Source: Corynebacterium sp. Marseille-P4321
GTDB taxonomy: Bacteria > Actinomycetota > Actinomycetes > Mycobacteriales > Mycobacteriaceae
DNA length: 64,000 nucleotides
Direction of reading: 5' to 3'
Assembly (NCBI RefSeq): GCF_903645305.1
Contig: NZ_CAHJXO010000003.1
Span: forward strand, 372,001 to 436,000
The translations under genes were made by a program, and so were the position numbers. This document shows positions 8,638-21,317 of this stretch, in pieces; the stretch's first letter is position 1, and each line of letters begins with the position of its first letter. The notes beneath the pieces are model-generated. The model searched no databases and had not been told where the DNA came from. It saw only the letters and a program-made list of their open reading frames with translations.

Positions 8638-10260
8638 TTAGGGGTTGGCGGAGGAAGCCTCCTTATTCGCCTTATCCTGGTCGCCCTCCGCGGCCTCCTC
8701 GCGCTTGCGCGCCAGCTCGGTGCGCAGCTTCTGCTCCAGGTCGCCGGAGATCATGCCCCAGTACTTGAAGGTGCGCTCCTCAACGTCGTTGTGCTCAATC
8801 GCCAGCATCTTGTTGGTGATGTTGTCGATGAAGCGTTCCTTCGCCGCGTCGTCGAACACGTTCTCGTACAGGTCGCGCGGTTGCGAAGTATCGTCGTCAA
8901 GCTCGTGCTTCACATACCCCGCGCGCACGAGATCCGTGCCGTGCGGATCCGGGTTCACGTACAGGTTGTCCGCCTGGCCGTAGTCCTGCATCGAGGAAGA
9001 ATCCTCACCGTTGTCTAGGTAGCCCTGACCCTTGTCCGTGCGGTTCGGGGAGTAGTTCGGCTCGCCCTCGTTGTTGAAGAAGTACTGCATCGGGCCGCGC
9101 TCGGAGTAGGTGTTCACCGGCACGATCGGCTGGTTCACCGGCAGATCGTTGTAGTTCGGCCCAATGCGGTAGCGGTGCTGGTCCGCGTACGCGAAGACGC
9201 GGCCCTGCAGCATGCGGTCCGGCGACAGGCCCACGCCCGGCACGAGGTTGGACGGGTCGAGCGCGATCTGCTCAATCTGGGCGTGGAAGTTCTTCGGGTT
9301 GCGGTTGAGCACGAAGTAGCCCACGTCCACCAGCGGGTAGTCCTTCTGGCTCCACACCTTGGTCAGGTCGAACGGGTTGTACTTGTAGGTCTCCGCGTCC
9401 TCGAACGGCATGATCTGCACCTTCACGTCCCAGACCGGGTAGTCGCCGCGCTCGATGGCCTTGAACAGGTCCTCGCGGTGGAAGTCCGGGTCGGTGCCGG
9501 CCTTCTCGGTGGCCTCGGCGTCGGTGAAGCACTCCCAGCCCTGACGCGTCTTGAAGTGGTACTTCACCCACACGGCGTCACCTTCCTCGTTGATCCACTG
9601 GAAGGTGTGGGAGCCGAAGCCGTCCTGGTGGCGCGAGGTCTTCGGGGTGCCGCGGTCGCCCAGCAGGTAGGTCACCTGGTGCAGGGTCTCCGGGGTGCGG
9701 GACCAGAAATCCCACTGCATCTCGTCGCTACGCAGGCCCGATGCCGGGTCGCGCTTCTGCGAGTGGATGAAGTCCGGGAACTTAATCGCGTCGCGCAGGA
9801 AGAACACCGGGGTGTTGTTGCCCACGATGTCGTAGTTGCCGTCCTCGGTGTAGAAGCGCAGTGCGAAACCGTGCACGTCGCGCCAGGTGTCCGGCGCGCC
9901 GGCCTCGCCGGCCACGGCGGAGAAGCGAGCCGCCATCGGGGTCACGGTGCCCTTCTGGAACAGCTTCGCCTTCGTGTACTGGGAGACGTCCTCGGTGACG
10001 TGCAGCTCGCCGAACGCACCGTGGCCCTTCGCGTGTGGAATGCGCTCCGGCACGTTCTCGCGGTTAAAGTGCGCCAGCTTCTCAATCAGGTGGATGTCCG
10101 TCATCGCGTTCGCGCCCTGGCGGCCCTGCGTGACGGAAAGGTTCTCGGACGCGACCGGCACGCCGCCAAGGGTGGTCGTTTTACCGTCGCCGGGCACTCG
10201 CTCGCCGCGGCCGACGATCTCCTCGGCCTTCGACTGCTTCTTCGGGTTCGGGTCAGTCAT
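8638..10260 (-). CDS. katA: Haem catalase
   Basis: A 540-residue monofunctional haem catalase that degrades hydrogen peroxide in the cytosol. Visible family features: the distal His in RIPHAKGHGAFGELHVT (about residue 80), the Asn in DIVGNNTPVFFLRDAIKFP, and the proximal Tyr region RVFAYADQHRYRIG. The length is slightly more than the usual small-subunit catalases because of a 35-residue charged N-terminal extension and a Lys/Glu/Asp-rich C-terminal tail. A GGAGG ribosome site precedes the ATG at 10260. It is divergent from the sigC-like gene at 10376, the same pairing as in C. glutamicum. Confidence 0.95.
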   Translation of the reverse strand: MTDPNPKKQSKAEEIVGRGERVPGDGKTTTLGGVPVASENLSVTQGRQGANAMTDIHLIEKLAHFNRENVPERIPHAKGHGAFGELHVTEDVSQYTKAKLFQKGTVTPMAARFSAVAGEAGAPDTWRDVHGFALRFYTEDGNYDIVGNNTPVFFLRDAIKFPDFIHSQKRDPASGLRSDEMQWDFWSRTPETLHQVTYLLGDRGTPKTSRHQDGFGSHTFQWINEEGDAVWVKYHFKTRQGWECFTDAEATEKAGTDPDFHREDLFKAIERGDYPVWDVKVQIMPFEDAETYKYNPFDLTKVWSQKDYPLVDVGYFVLNRNPKNFHAQIEQIALDPSNLVPGVGLSPDRMLQGRVFAYADQHRYRIGPNYNDLPVNQPIVPVNTYSERGPMQYFFNNEGEPNYSPNRTDKGQGYLDNGEDSSSMQDYGQADNLYVNPDPHGTDLVRAGYVKHELDDDTSQPRDLYENVFDDAAKERFIDNITNKMLAIEHNDVEERTFKYWGMISGDLEQKLRTELARKREEAAEGDQDKANKEASSANP

Positions 10261-10375
10261 GTGCGACCTCCAATTTCTGCGGGGGTGTCATATATATAGG
10301 GACGCATACCACGCTACCCACTTCCGCCGGGCAGCGTCGCTGAGCACAGGAAACTCCCTGGTAACCTAACGGTCT

Positions 10376-10918
10376 GTGAGCAGGAGCGACGACGCGTACG
10401 TCACCGACCTGGCGTTGCGCGCCGGCCGGGGCGATAAAGCTGCGCTCACCGAGTTCATCCGCGCCACCCAGGACGACGTGTGGCGCCTACTCGCCCACCT
10501 CGCCGGCCCCGCGCACGCCGACGACCTCACTCAGGAGACGTACCTGCGCGTCCTCGGTTCCCTGCCCCGCTTCGCCGGCCGCTCGTCGGCCCGCACGTGG
10601 CTGCTCTCGCTCGCCCGCCGCGCATGGGTGGACTCGGTGCGCCACGACATGGCCCGCCCCCGCAAGTCCGCCGCCGAGTACGAGGACGTCGCAGCGCAGG
10701 ACCCCAGTCCCGACAACCCCAACACGTGGAGCGAGGTCATCGACGCGCGATCGCTTCTCGACGAGCTCCCGCCCGAACGCCGCGAAGCCCTCGTACTGAC
10801 CCAAGTCCTCGGCTACACGTACGAGGAGGCCGCCAAGATCGCGGGCGTGCGCGTGGGGACGATCCGCTCCCGGGTGGCCCGCGCCCGCCGCGACCTGGTG
10901 GCCGGGGCCGAGGAGTAG
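10376..10918 (+). CDS. sigC: ECF sigma factor, SigC-like
   Basis: A 180-residue sigma-70 family factor of the extracytoplasmic-function group. Region 2 is at about residues 20-85 (DDLTQETYLRVLGSLPRFAG, then RTWLLSLARRAWVDSVR), and region 4 with its helix-turn-helix at about 120-175 (LPPERREALVLTQVLGYTYE, then VGTIRSRVARARRDL). No anti-sigma factor gene is adjacent, consistent with SigC of C. glutamicum, whose gene is likewise beside katA. The start is GTG; TAACCT at 10362-10367 ends 8 nt before it, suggesting a leaderless transcript. The gene symbol is inferred from context and overall similarity. Confidence 0.85.
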   Translation: MSRSDDAYVTDLALRAGRGDKAALTEFIRATQDDVWRLLAHLAGPAHADDLTQETYLRVLGSLPRFAGRSSARTWLLSLARRAWVDSVRHDMARPRKSAAEYEDVAAQDPSPDNPNTWSEVIDARSLLDELPPERREALVLTQVLGYTYEEAAKIAGVRVGTIRSRVARARRDLVAGAEE

Positions 10919-11121
10919 CCGGGGCGTAGGGGTTGGCGTCCAGCCACACCGAGCCTGTAAAACCGAGCCTTTAAAACCGATCCAAGGGTGTCTTTGTGCG
11001 ACCCGGCGGTGAATATAAACGGATCGATCGGTTGTGCCGGCGCGGTTTTAGCCCGCATCCGCATCCCGGGAGGCCCAACGGAGATGGCAGCGGTCCTGCC
11101 GTTTTGGTACGACTGGGAAGC

Positions 11122-11730
11122 ATGCGTATGAAGAATGCACTTGCACTGACCACCGTCGCCGCGACCGCGCTTTTGGGCGTGAGCGCCTGCTCGTCTGAGA
11201 GCACAGACAAGACCGTCGAGGAATCCACCGCCGGCAACGCCGCCCAGGACACCGCCTCAGACCACGGCGACCATGAGGGCCACGGCGGGCACGGCGGCCA
11301 CGACCACCCCGAAGACGGCGGCCCGGCCCCTGCCGGCATCGCCGAAGCCGAGGATCCGACGTACCCCGTGGGCACCGAGGTGATCCTCACCGCCGACCAC
11401 ATGCCCGGCATGGACGGCGCAGAGGCCACCATCTCCGGCGCGTTCAACACCACCACCTACGCCGTGAGCTACACCCCCACCGACGGTGGCCAACCGGTAG
11501 AGAACCACAAGTGGGTGGTGCATGAGGAGCTCGCGAACGTCGATAAGCAAAAGCTCCAGCCCGGCGATACCGCAACCATCGAAGCCGAGCACATGAGCGG
11601 CATGAAGGGTGCCGAAGCCACCATCGATTCCTCCACCGACGAAACCGTCTACATGGTGGACATCGACACCCCCGACATGACCATGAAGCGCCACAAGTGG
11701 GTCGTGGAAAGCGAGATCCAGCCCAAGTAG
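11122..11730 (+). CDS. YdhK-type (DUF1541) lipoprotein with His-rich linker
   Basis: A 202-residue predicted lipoprotein. The signal peptide ends in the lipobox LLGVSAC, with Cys as residue about 22. It is followed by an acidic/His-rich stretch (DHGDHEGHGGHGGHDHPEDG), likely to bind divalent metal. Residues about 75-200 contain two tandem copies of the YdhK/DUF1541 unit: a HMPGMDGAEATI- or HMSGMKGAEATI-type start and a HKWVV end in each. The family is exported and of unknown function. An upstream in-frame GTG at 10996 would destroy the lipoprotein signal, so the ATG at 11122 is preferred. It sits next to katA/sigC; a stress or metal role is only a guess. Confidence 0.85.
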   Translation: MRMKNALALTTVAATALLGVSACSSESTDKTVEESTAGNAAQDTASDHGDHEGHGGHGGHDHPEDGGPAPAGIAEAEDPTYPVGTEVILTADHMPGMDGAEATISGAFNTTTYAVSYTPTDGGQPVENHKWVVHEELANVDKQKLQPGDTATIEAEHMSGMKGAEATIDSSTDETVYMVDIDTPDMTMKRHKWVVESEIQPK

Positions 11731-11762
11731 CTCCCAGCCGTTTCTTCCCAACTGTTATAAGC

Positions 11763-11801
11763 TGAATCTCCGGTTTGTATTCATTCCTTTTCGGAGATTC
11801 A
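11763..11801 (+). promoter_or_regulatory. Inverted repeat covering the ribosome site of the YkvI-like gene
   Basis: TGAATCTCCG (11763-11772) is the exact reverse complement of CGGAGATTCA (11792-11801), with a 19-nt loop. The right arm contains GGAGA, the only purine-rich ribosome site before the ATG at 11811. In an mRNA the hairpin would hide this site. It could also be a DNA operator. Confidence 0.45.
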
Positions 11802-11810
11802 CCTAACACC

Positions 11811-13331
11811 ATGTGGAAAAACGCATTACTCATCTCATTCGCCTTCATTGGCACCGTCGTTGGCGCAGGCTTCGCGTCGGGCCAAGAGGCGATGCTGTAC
11901 TTCTCCGCCTTCGGTGCCCAAGGCATGTGGGGGGCCGTGCTCGGCTCCGTGCTCATGGTCATCGCTGGCGTGACCATCCTGCAACTCGGCTCCTACTTCC
12001 AAGCTAACGAGCACATGGAGGTCCTCGGGGCGATCTCCAGCAAGGCGATGTCGTGGATCTTGGACATTGCCACGATTGTCACCCTGTTCTCCATCGGCTT
12101 CGTCATGTTCGCCGGTGCCGGCTCCAACCTGAACCAGCAGTTCGGGCTGCCCGTCTGGGTCGGCGCGGTGCTCATGCTGGCGCTCACCATCGGGTTCGGC
12201 ATGCTCGACGTGGACAAAGTCACCGGAGCCATCGGCGCGCTCACCCCGTTCCTGCTCATCTTCGTCATCTTCGGCTGCGGCTGGACCATCATCCACGCCG
12301 TGCCGGACTGGGACGCACTGAACGCCGCCGCAGCGAAGGTGGACTCCACGCTGCCGAACTGGTGGATCTCCGCGCTGAACTACACCGGCCTGAACGTCAT
12401 GTGCGTCGTGTCCATGGCGCTGGTGATTGGCGGTAACACCCTGAACACCCGCGCGGCTGGCCTGGGTGGTCTGCTCGGCGGCATCGGCTACCTCATCATG
12501 CTCATGCTGCTGGCGTTCTCGCTGCTGCTGAAGATCGACACGGTCTCCGGCGACGACATGCCGCTGCTGTCGCTGATCACGGACATCAACTCCACTATGG
12601 GCCTGATCATGTCCATCGTCATCTTCGGCATGATTTTCGCCACCTCGCTCGGCATGTTTTACGCCCTGGGCAAGCGCCTCTCGCGCGGCCGCGAGGACAA
12701 GTTCCGCATCATTTACATCGCGGCGTGCGTCATCGGCTTCGCCCTGTCCTTCGTCGGCTTCCAGACGCTGGTGTCCACCGTCTACCCGATCCTGGGCTAC
12801 ATGGGCATCCTGCTGATCGTCGTGATGACCGTCGCGTGGCTCCGCGGCCTGCCCGGCCTGCGCAAAGAGCAGCAACGCCGCGCCCGCGCCATGGAGCTCA
12901 CCCGTGCGAAGATGGACCCGCGCGAACGCTTCACCAAAAACGACGAGCGCGAGCTGGAATACGTCACCTCCAAGTCCAACGTTGACGAGGAGGAGCTCGT
13001 GGAGGCCCTCGAAGAAGAGATCGCCCAGGAGCTCGCGGACGACGAGGACGTCGACTTCGACCCGGAGGACAAGGACCTCGATCCGGTTGTCTACGTCTCC
13101 TACACCGACCCGGTTAGCGCGGAAGAGTACAAGCGCAACCCGGATGAGCCGTGGAACGACCACTCCGTCGACGAGATGATCGCCGCGGACGAGGCCGAGG
13201 AGGCCGCCAACGGCGAGGTCTCCGGGCCTGAGTCGCCGCGCTCCGAGTACGCGCAGGCGCAAGCGGAGGAGGAAGAGGAGCTTGAGCTTAACGACGGCTC
13301 CGGCGGCGGCTCCACCCGCGTGACTGAATAG
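11811..13331 (+). CDS. YkvI-type membrane transporter with acidic cytosolic tail
   Basis: A 506-residue protein. The first 360 residues contain about ten hydrophobic helices and start with AFIGTVVGAGFASGQEAMLYF, the hallmark of the YkvI family, distant relatives of amino-acid/Na+ symporters of the LeuT superfamily. The last 145 residues are very rich in Asp and Glu and have no hydrophobic segment, so a long acidic cytosolic tail is predicted; this is unusual for the family. The substrate is unknown. A TTG at 11775 would add 12 residues; the ATG at 11811 starts right at the first helix and is preferred. Confidence 0.8.
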   Translation: MWKNALLISFAFIGTVVGAGFASGQEAMLYFSAFGAQGMWGAVLGSVLMVIAGVTILQLGSYFQANEHMEVLGAISSKAMSWILDIATIVTLFSIGFVMFAGAGSNLNQQFGLPVWVGAVLMLALTIGFGMLDVDKVTGAIGALTPFLLIFVIFGCGWTIIHAVPDWDALNAAAAKVDSTLPNWWISALNYTGLNVMCVVSMALVIGGNTLNTRAAGLGGLLGGIGYLIMLMLLAFSLLLKIDTVSGDDMPLLSLITDINSTMGLIMSIVIFGMIFATSLGMFYALGKRLSRGREDKFRIIYIAACVIGFALSFVGFQTLVSTVYPILGYMGILLIVVMTVAWLRGLPGLRKEQQRRARAMELTRAKMDPRERFTKNDERELEYVTSKSNVDEEELVEALEEEIAQELADDEDVDFDPEDKDLDPVVYVSYTDPVSAEEYKRNPDEPWNDHSVDEMIAADEAEEAANGEVSGPESPRSEYAQAQAEEEEELELNDGSGGGSTRVTE

Positions 13332-13353
13332 CCGGTCCGCCCCGAACACACAG

Positions 13354-13390
13354 AACGCCACCGAGGAACGGAAGGTTCCTCGGTGGCGTT
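13354..13390. terminator. Bidirectional terminator between YkvI-like gene and asd
   Basis: AACGCCACCGAGGAAC (13354-13369) pairs perfectly with GTTCCTCGGTGGCGTT (13375-13390) across a 5-nt loop. T runs follow on the plus side and A residues precede. The hairpin lies between convergent genes. Confidence 0.85.
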
Positions 13391-13422
13391 TCCCGTCGCT
13401 TTCGCGGGGCCCGGGAGCTGAG

Positions 13423-15725
<2,303 letters not shown>

Positions 15726-15766
15726 AGCTGGCAGTTTAGCGTGGCTTAAGCCATATTCAGCCGAAA

Positions 15767-15800
15767 GGGAGCACTTTGCTTATCGACGAGCTCCCGCCCC
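15767..15800. repeat. Dispersed GCTTATCGACG element inside an inverted repeat
   Basis: GCTTATCGACG occurs at 15778-15788 between divergent lysC and the DMT gene. It sits in an imperfect stem (GGGAGC...GCTCCC) and continues into GAGCTCCCGCCCCAC. The same extension flanks the copy at 57174, on the other strand. Part of the family described in the findings. Confidence 0.7.
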
Positions 15801-15816
15801 ACTACCCTAAACACCA

Positions 15817-16655
15817 ATGATCGAACCAACTTTCCTGGCGAGCGCGCTAGCTGTGCTCTTCGCACTCGCCTCCGCCCTGGTTGTGGCGTGGGGCACAGTG
15901 GCTCGCCACCGCACGGTGCGCAGCCGAGGCGACGGCGGTGTGCTCGCGTCGGCGGTGCGCAGCCGCCTGTGGTGGGCTGGCGCGGTCGCCGCTGTGGTGG
16001 CCTACCTTTTGCAGCTCGTGGCGCTGCGCTTCGGCTCAGTGCTGGTGGTGCAGCCGATCCTTGTGCTGTCGCTGTTGTTTACGTTGGTGCTCGCGTCGGT
16101 GTGGGCGGGCGAGCGCATCGATAGGCGTGCGTCCGCGTGGTCGTTGCTACTCGGTGCTTCGGTGGCCGTGCTTGTGCTGGTGGGGCGCCCGCGGCCGGGG
16201 CGCCCCGACGTGTTGTGGCGCGACTGGGCGCCCTGGCTCGGCGGCGGCGCGCTGCTTGTCGCCGGTCTTGTGGCGGCCGGGGCATTCGTGCGACGCGGCC
16301 GTGCGGCGTGGCTGGGGACCGCCACAGGCGTGGTGTACGGGCTGGTCGCGCCCGTGGCGAAGACCGCCGTGAACGCTGCGGGTTCAGCCGGCTTGCGATC
16401 GTGGGCGCCGTGGATGCTGGTGGGCCTCATCGTGGCCGGGGCGGTGCTGCAGCAGTACGCGTTCAGCGCTGGCCCTTGGAGCGCAGCCTTCCCGCGATGA
16501 CGGTCGCCGAGCCCATCGTCGCCATGAGCGTCGGCTACTTCTTGCTCGGCGAGACGTTCGCGGTACGCACCACCCTCGGCTGGGTAGCCGTGGCACTGGC
16601 GTGTGTGGGCATGGTGGGCGGCGCGGCAGTGCTGTCCGCCCGCCCAGCGCGTTAG
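15817..16655 (+). pseudogene. DMT-type membrane protein, frameshifted
   Basis: The frame from the ATG at 15817 encodes about ten hydrophobic helices and matches the downstream neighbour throughout (LRFGSVLVVQPILVLSLLF versus LAFGSVLVVQPVLALSLML). At about 16471-16478 (ggcccttg) the frame must change by one base: the upstream frame ends at 16500, while the next frame continues with LPAMTVAEPIVAMSVGYFLL and ends at 16655, aligning with the neighbour's LPAARIAEPMVAFILGM. A one-base loss in the C/T run explains it. It is either a broken gene, a recent mutation or a sequence error. TACCCT at 15803-15808 suggests a leaderless start. Confidence 0.8.
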
Positions 16656-16666
16656 TATGACCATCC

Positions 16667-17518
16667 GTGCATAACAACCTCCTCGCCGTCGGCTTCGGCC
16701 TGCTGTCCGCCCTGCTCATGGCGGGCGGGACGGTGTGGCGCCACCGCATCATGCGCGCCGGCGCCGCCCGCGGGGAGATGGCCTCTTCGCCCATGCAGTC
16801 CATGCGGCGGCCCGCCTGGTGGGCGTCGCTCGGCATGTCGTTTCTCGCGTACGCCTTCCAGGCGGTGGCGCTGGCGTTCGGTTCGGTGCTGGTGGTGCAG
16901 CCGGTACTCGCACTTTCGCTCATGCTTACGTTGCTGCTCTCCGCACGCGCTGATCAGAGGCGGATGCACACGGCGGAGGCATTCTGGGCGGTACTGCTCA
17001 CCGTCAGCGTCGCCGGGGTGGTGCTCCTCGGCCGCCCGGTGCCCGGCACGCGCGAACCCGCCACGTGGGAGTGGGCGGCCGTAAACGCGTTCGGCCTGGC
17101 GGTCGCGGTTGTTGCAGTGCTGTTCGGCTCCCGACGCTCCCCCAACGCCAAGGCGCTCACCTACGGCGCGGTGTGCGGCACGCTATTCGGCTACCAGGCG
17201 GTATTTTCCAAGGTGGCGGTGGACGCGTACGTCTCCGGCGGGATCGAGGGCCTGCTCGGTGCCTGGGAGTTCTGGGCACTGCTTGTCACGGCGACCGCCG
17301 GCACGATGGTGCAGCAGTACGCGTTCGCGGCCGGCAACCTCGCAACCTCGCTGCCAGCGGCGCGAATCGCCGAGCCGATGGTGGCGTTCATCCTGGGCAT
17401 GGTCATCCTCGGGGAAAGGATTCAGGCTGGTGGGATTGTGGGATGGGTGGCTGTGGGGGCGTCGATAAGCATCATGCTCCTGTCTGCCGCCATGCTCACG
17501 CGAGTGAGCGTGCGGTGA
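16667..17518 (+). CDS. DMT-superfamily membrane protein (EamA-like)
   Basis: A 283-residue protein with about ten hydrophobic helices and two repeated halves, as in drug/metabolite-type transporters of the actinobacterial 'DMT family' annotated near lysC. Conserved blocks such as VLVVQPVLALSLMLTLLL and AARIAEPMVAFILGM are present. The start is GTG; TAGTAT at 16653-16658 ends 8 nt upstream, so a leaderless mRNA is likely. It is a tandem paralogue of the broken gene before it, 11 bp away. The substrate is unknown. The dispersed CGTCGATAAG motif lies in the ASISI codons near the end (17460). Confidence 0.8.
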   Translation: MHNNLLAVGFGLLSALLMAGGTVWRHRIMRAGAARGEMASSPMQSMRRPAWWASLGMSFLAYAFQAVALAFGSVLVVQPVLALSLMLTLLLSARADQRRMHTAEAFWAVLLTVSVAGVVLLGRPVPGTREPATWEWAAVNAFGLAVAVVAVLFGSRRSPNAKALTYGAVCGTLFGYQAVFSKVAVDAYVSGGIEGLLGAWEFWALLVTATAGTMVQQYAFAAGNLATSLPAARIAEPMVAFILGMVILGERIQAGGIVGWVAVGASISIMLLSAAMLTRVSVR

Positions 17519-17539
17519 CGCACGGCCGATCGTCTGAGC

Positions 17540-17644
17540 AAACCTGAATTCAGGACACCTTGGGGCGGACAAAACCCCTGATCGACGGCTCCCTCATCTC
17601 ACCACAGACCCCCCTGCATTCAGGTTTGACGACGAAACCTGAAT
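17540..17644. repeat. Palindromic intergenic element downstream of the DMT gene
   Basis: AAACCTGAAT (17540-17549) is mirrored by ATTCAGGTTT (17618-17627) and repeated directly at 17635-17644. Inside is a smaller stem (GGGGcggacaaaaCCCC). A long palindrome just after a gene end probably acts as a terminator; see the related elements at 41433 and 42647. Confidence 0.5.
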
Positions 17645-17656
17645 AGGAGGGAGTAA

Positions 17657-17695
17657 ACCCACGCGATATGACCTAGACCCACGCGATATGACTAG
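17657..17695. repeat. Tandem direct repeat upstream of the leu leader
   Basis: Two adjacent copies of ACCCACGCGATATGAC(C)TAG, about 20 bp each, lie 115 bp before the leader peptide start. They could be a pair of binding sites for a regulator of leuA. No known box is recognised. Confidence 0.4.
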
Positions 17696-17811
17696 GAATG
17701 CGCACGTAAAGTCCGCGGCTATTCAGTTTTGCCCGGAGGATCCGCGCGGCGAACGAGACCATCCCCGCACAACTTGCGCCACAGCCCGCCAGATGGTGTA
17801 AGCTACGCCAC

Positions 17812-17868
17812 ATGTCGCAGCAAAGGGCGCTTCTCCTTCTACGCCGCGGCGGGAATCAGGCCTTCTAA
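17812..17868 (+). CDS. leuL: leuA leader peptide (four consecutive Leu codons)
   Basis: An 18-codon reading frame, MSQQRALLLLRRGGNQAF, with four Leu codons in a row (CTT CTC CTT CTA), 84 bp upstream of leuA. TAAGCT at 17799-17804 ends 7 nt before its ATG, so the transcript would begin at the leader start codon. A hairpin (17870-17879 with 17901-17910) follows its stop. This is the classic layout of ribosome-mediated attenuation by leucyl-tRNA supply. Leucine leader peptides before actinobacterial leuA have been predicted previously; this copy is my own reading of the sequence. Confidence 0.85.
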   Translation: MSQQRALLLLRRGGNQAF

Positions 17869-19776
<1,908 letters not shown>

Positions 19777-19806
19777 CGCGCGGCAACCCGCGCTTCAACC
19801 TTGGTC

Positions 19807-19857
19807 TCTTTCGCGCTGGAGGTTTATACTTTGAAACCAGACTTCCAGCGCGAAAGA
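19807..19857. terminator. 14-bp perfect inverted repeat between leuA and the next gene
   Basis: TCTTTCGCGCTGGA (19807-19820) is mirrored exactly at 19844-19857; the loop holds a second stem GGTTT/AAACC. It lies 30 bp after the leuA stop and 26 bp before the next start. It could terminate leuA or be an operator for the next gene, since TTATACT in the loop resembles a -10 box. Confidence 0.55.
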
Positions 19858-19882
19858 CGATACATATAAGCAGGTGGTGCGG

Positions 19883-21269
19883 ATGGCGATCTACGTGGTG
19901 CCCAGCCACGGGCTCGGCCCTACCCGCACTGTGAAGTTGCGCGGGGTTTCGGAGCATTTGCTTGACGACGCTGCCGTGACCCTCACCTGCCCGTTCGAGG
20001 GCGACCCGGAGGTTCTCCTGGGCGACGAGCCAATCGGCACCATCGACGCCGCCGACTTGGCCGAGTACCCGGAGCTGGGCTGGATCGAAGACTCGGACCT
20101 TGCCCCGCAGCTCACCGCGCGCAGGCAGGGCGACGAGGCGGTAGTCGAGCTCCCTGCCCCTGGTTTGATGCTGCCCCACAACGCTCCGCCGAAGCAGCCG
20201 TGGGTGTTCCTCGACCAGGACGCAGAACCGGTGGAGGTGGCGCTCACCGCCGAGCGCGGGCTTCCGGACGCGCCCGCGCAGCTTCTGTGCACGTTCGAGC
20301 TCACTGACGCTGGCGATGTGACGGTGGCCGTCGACGGCGCCGTAGTCGGCGAGCTTCCCGGCGATGCGGCCGCGGCGCTCATACCGACGCTCGACGCGTT
20401 GGGGCAGCGCGGCCTCACCCCCGTTGCGCGCGGCAACGCCAACACCGAGAGCCTCACCGTCACTGCCGGCTCGCTCCACAACCTGGTGGAGCGCGATGAG
20501 GTGCCGGTGATCTCCCCGCTGCCGCCACTGGACGCGGAGGCGTTCCGCGCGACCTCCGAAAAGACTGACCGCCCCGCGCCGGCAAAGCTTGAGGAGCTGG
20601 ACACCGGCTTCTTCGCCACCGTGGACGCGGAGGCCGCCGCCATCGCCGCGGACACCGAAGAGCACAGCGCAACAACGGAAGGCTCCCCGCGCCGCGGCTC
20701 GCGCGGCCCGCTGGTGGCCTTGGGCGCCACGGCGACGGCGCTCGCGCTCACAGCGGCGGGCGCGATGGTGATCAACGCGACGTCGGACCGCGACCAAGAT
20801 TCCGCCTCCGCGTTCATCGAGACGGTGACCAGCGAGCAGGCGCCCACCGAGACGACGGAGCCGGAGGAGACCACCGCGGCGTCGTCCGAGTCGGAGAGCC
20901 CGGAGAAGCCGGAGTCCTCCAAGGCGTCCGACACTGCCGAGCCAGCCGAGCAGCAAAACGCACCCGCACCCGCCGCCCCGGCACCAGCGCAGCAGGCCCC
21001 GCGCGCCAGCAGGCCCCGCGCGCCAGCAGGCCCGCAGGCCCCGCGCCAGGCGCCGCGCAGCAAGCACCGGCCAGCAGGCACCGGCGCGCCAACCTGCGCA
21101 GCAAGCACCGGCCCCGGCGCCAGCGCCTGCCCCCGCCCCGGCACCAGCGCCCGCGCCGCAGGCACCGGCACCGCAGCAGAACAGCCACCCGTACGAATAC
21201 ACGGTGGGCGGTATCCGCGTGCGTTCCAACGCGCCGCTGGATCAACCGTTGTATGAGGTGGAGAGGTAG
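19883..21269 (+). pseudogene. Single-pass membrane protein with Q/P/A-rich tail, frame disrupted
   Basis: An unknown protein. Residues about 1-250 form a soluble, Asp/Glu-rich region with two similar halves (VTLTCPFEGDPEVLLGDEPI and QLLCTFELTDAGDVTVAVDG). A membrane helix lies at about 275-295 (LVALGATATALALTAAGAMV), then a Ser/Thr/Glu and Pro/Ala-rich stretch. Between about 21000 and 21090 the Gln/Ala/Pro-rich coding moves through two other frames. The proper C-terminus (HPYEYTVGGIRVRSNAPLDQ, then PLYEVER) is read one frame away and ends at 21269, while the original frame ends at 21256 in Arg/Thr-rich nonsense. A 17-bp tandem repeat (20991-21024) lies at the disruption. No function is recognised. 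Confidence 0.65.
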
Positions 21270-21272
21270 GTT

Positions 21273-21296
21273 GGGGCGTCGATAAGCAATTGCCCC
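21273..21296. repeat. Dispersed CGTCGATAAGC element as a small stem-loop
   Basis: GGGGCGTCGATAAGCAATTGCCCC: the dispersed 11-mer is framed by GGGGC and GCCCC, which can pair. It lies 4 bp after the stop of the preceding gene. A family member; see findings. Confidence 0.7.
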
Positions 21297-21317
21297 TTGT
21301 GAACTACTATCTGAACA

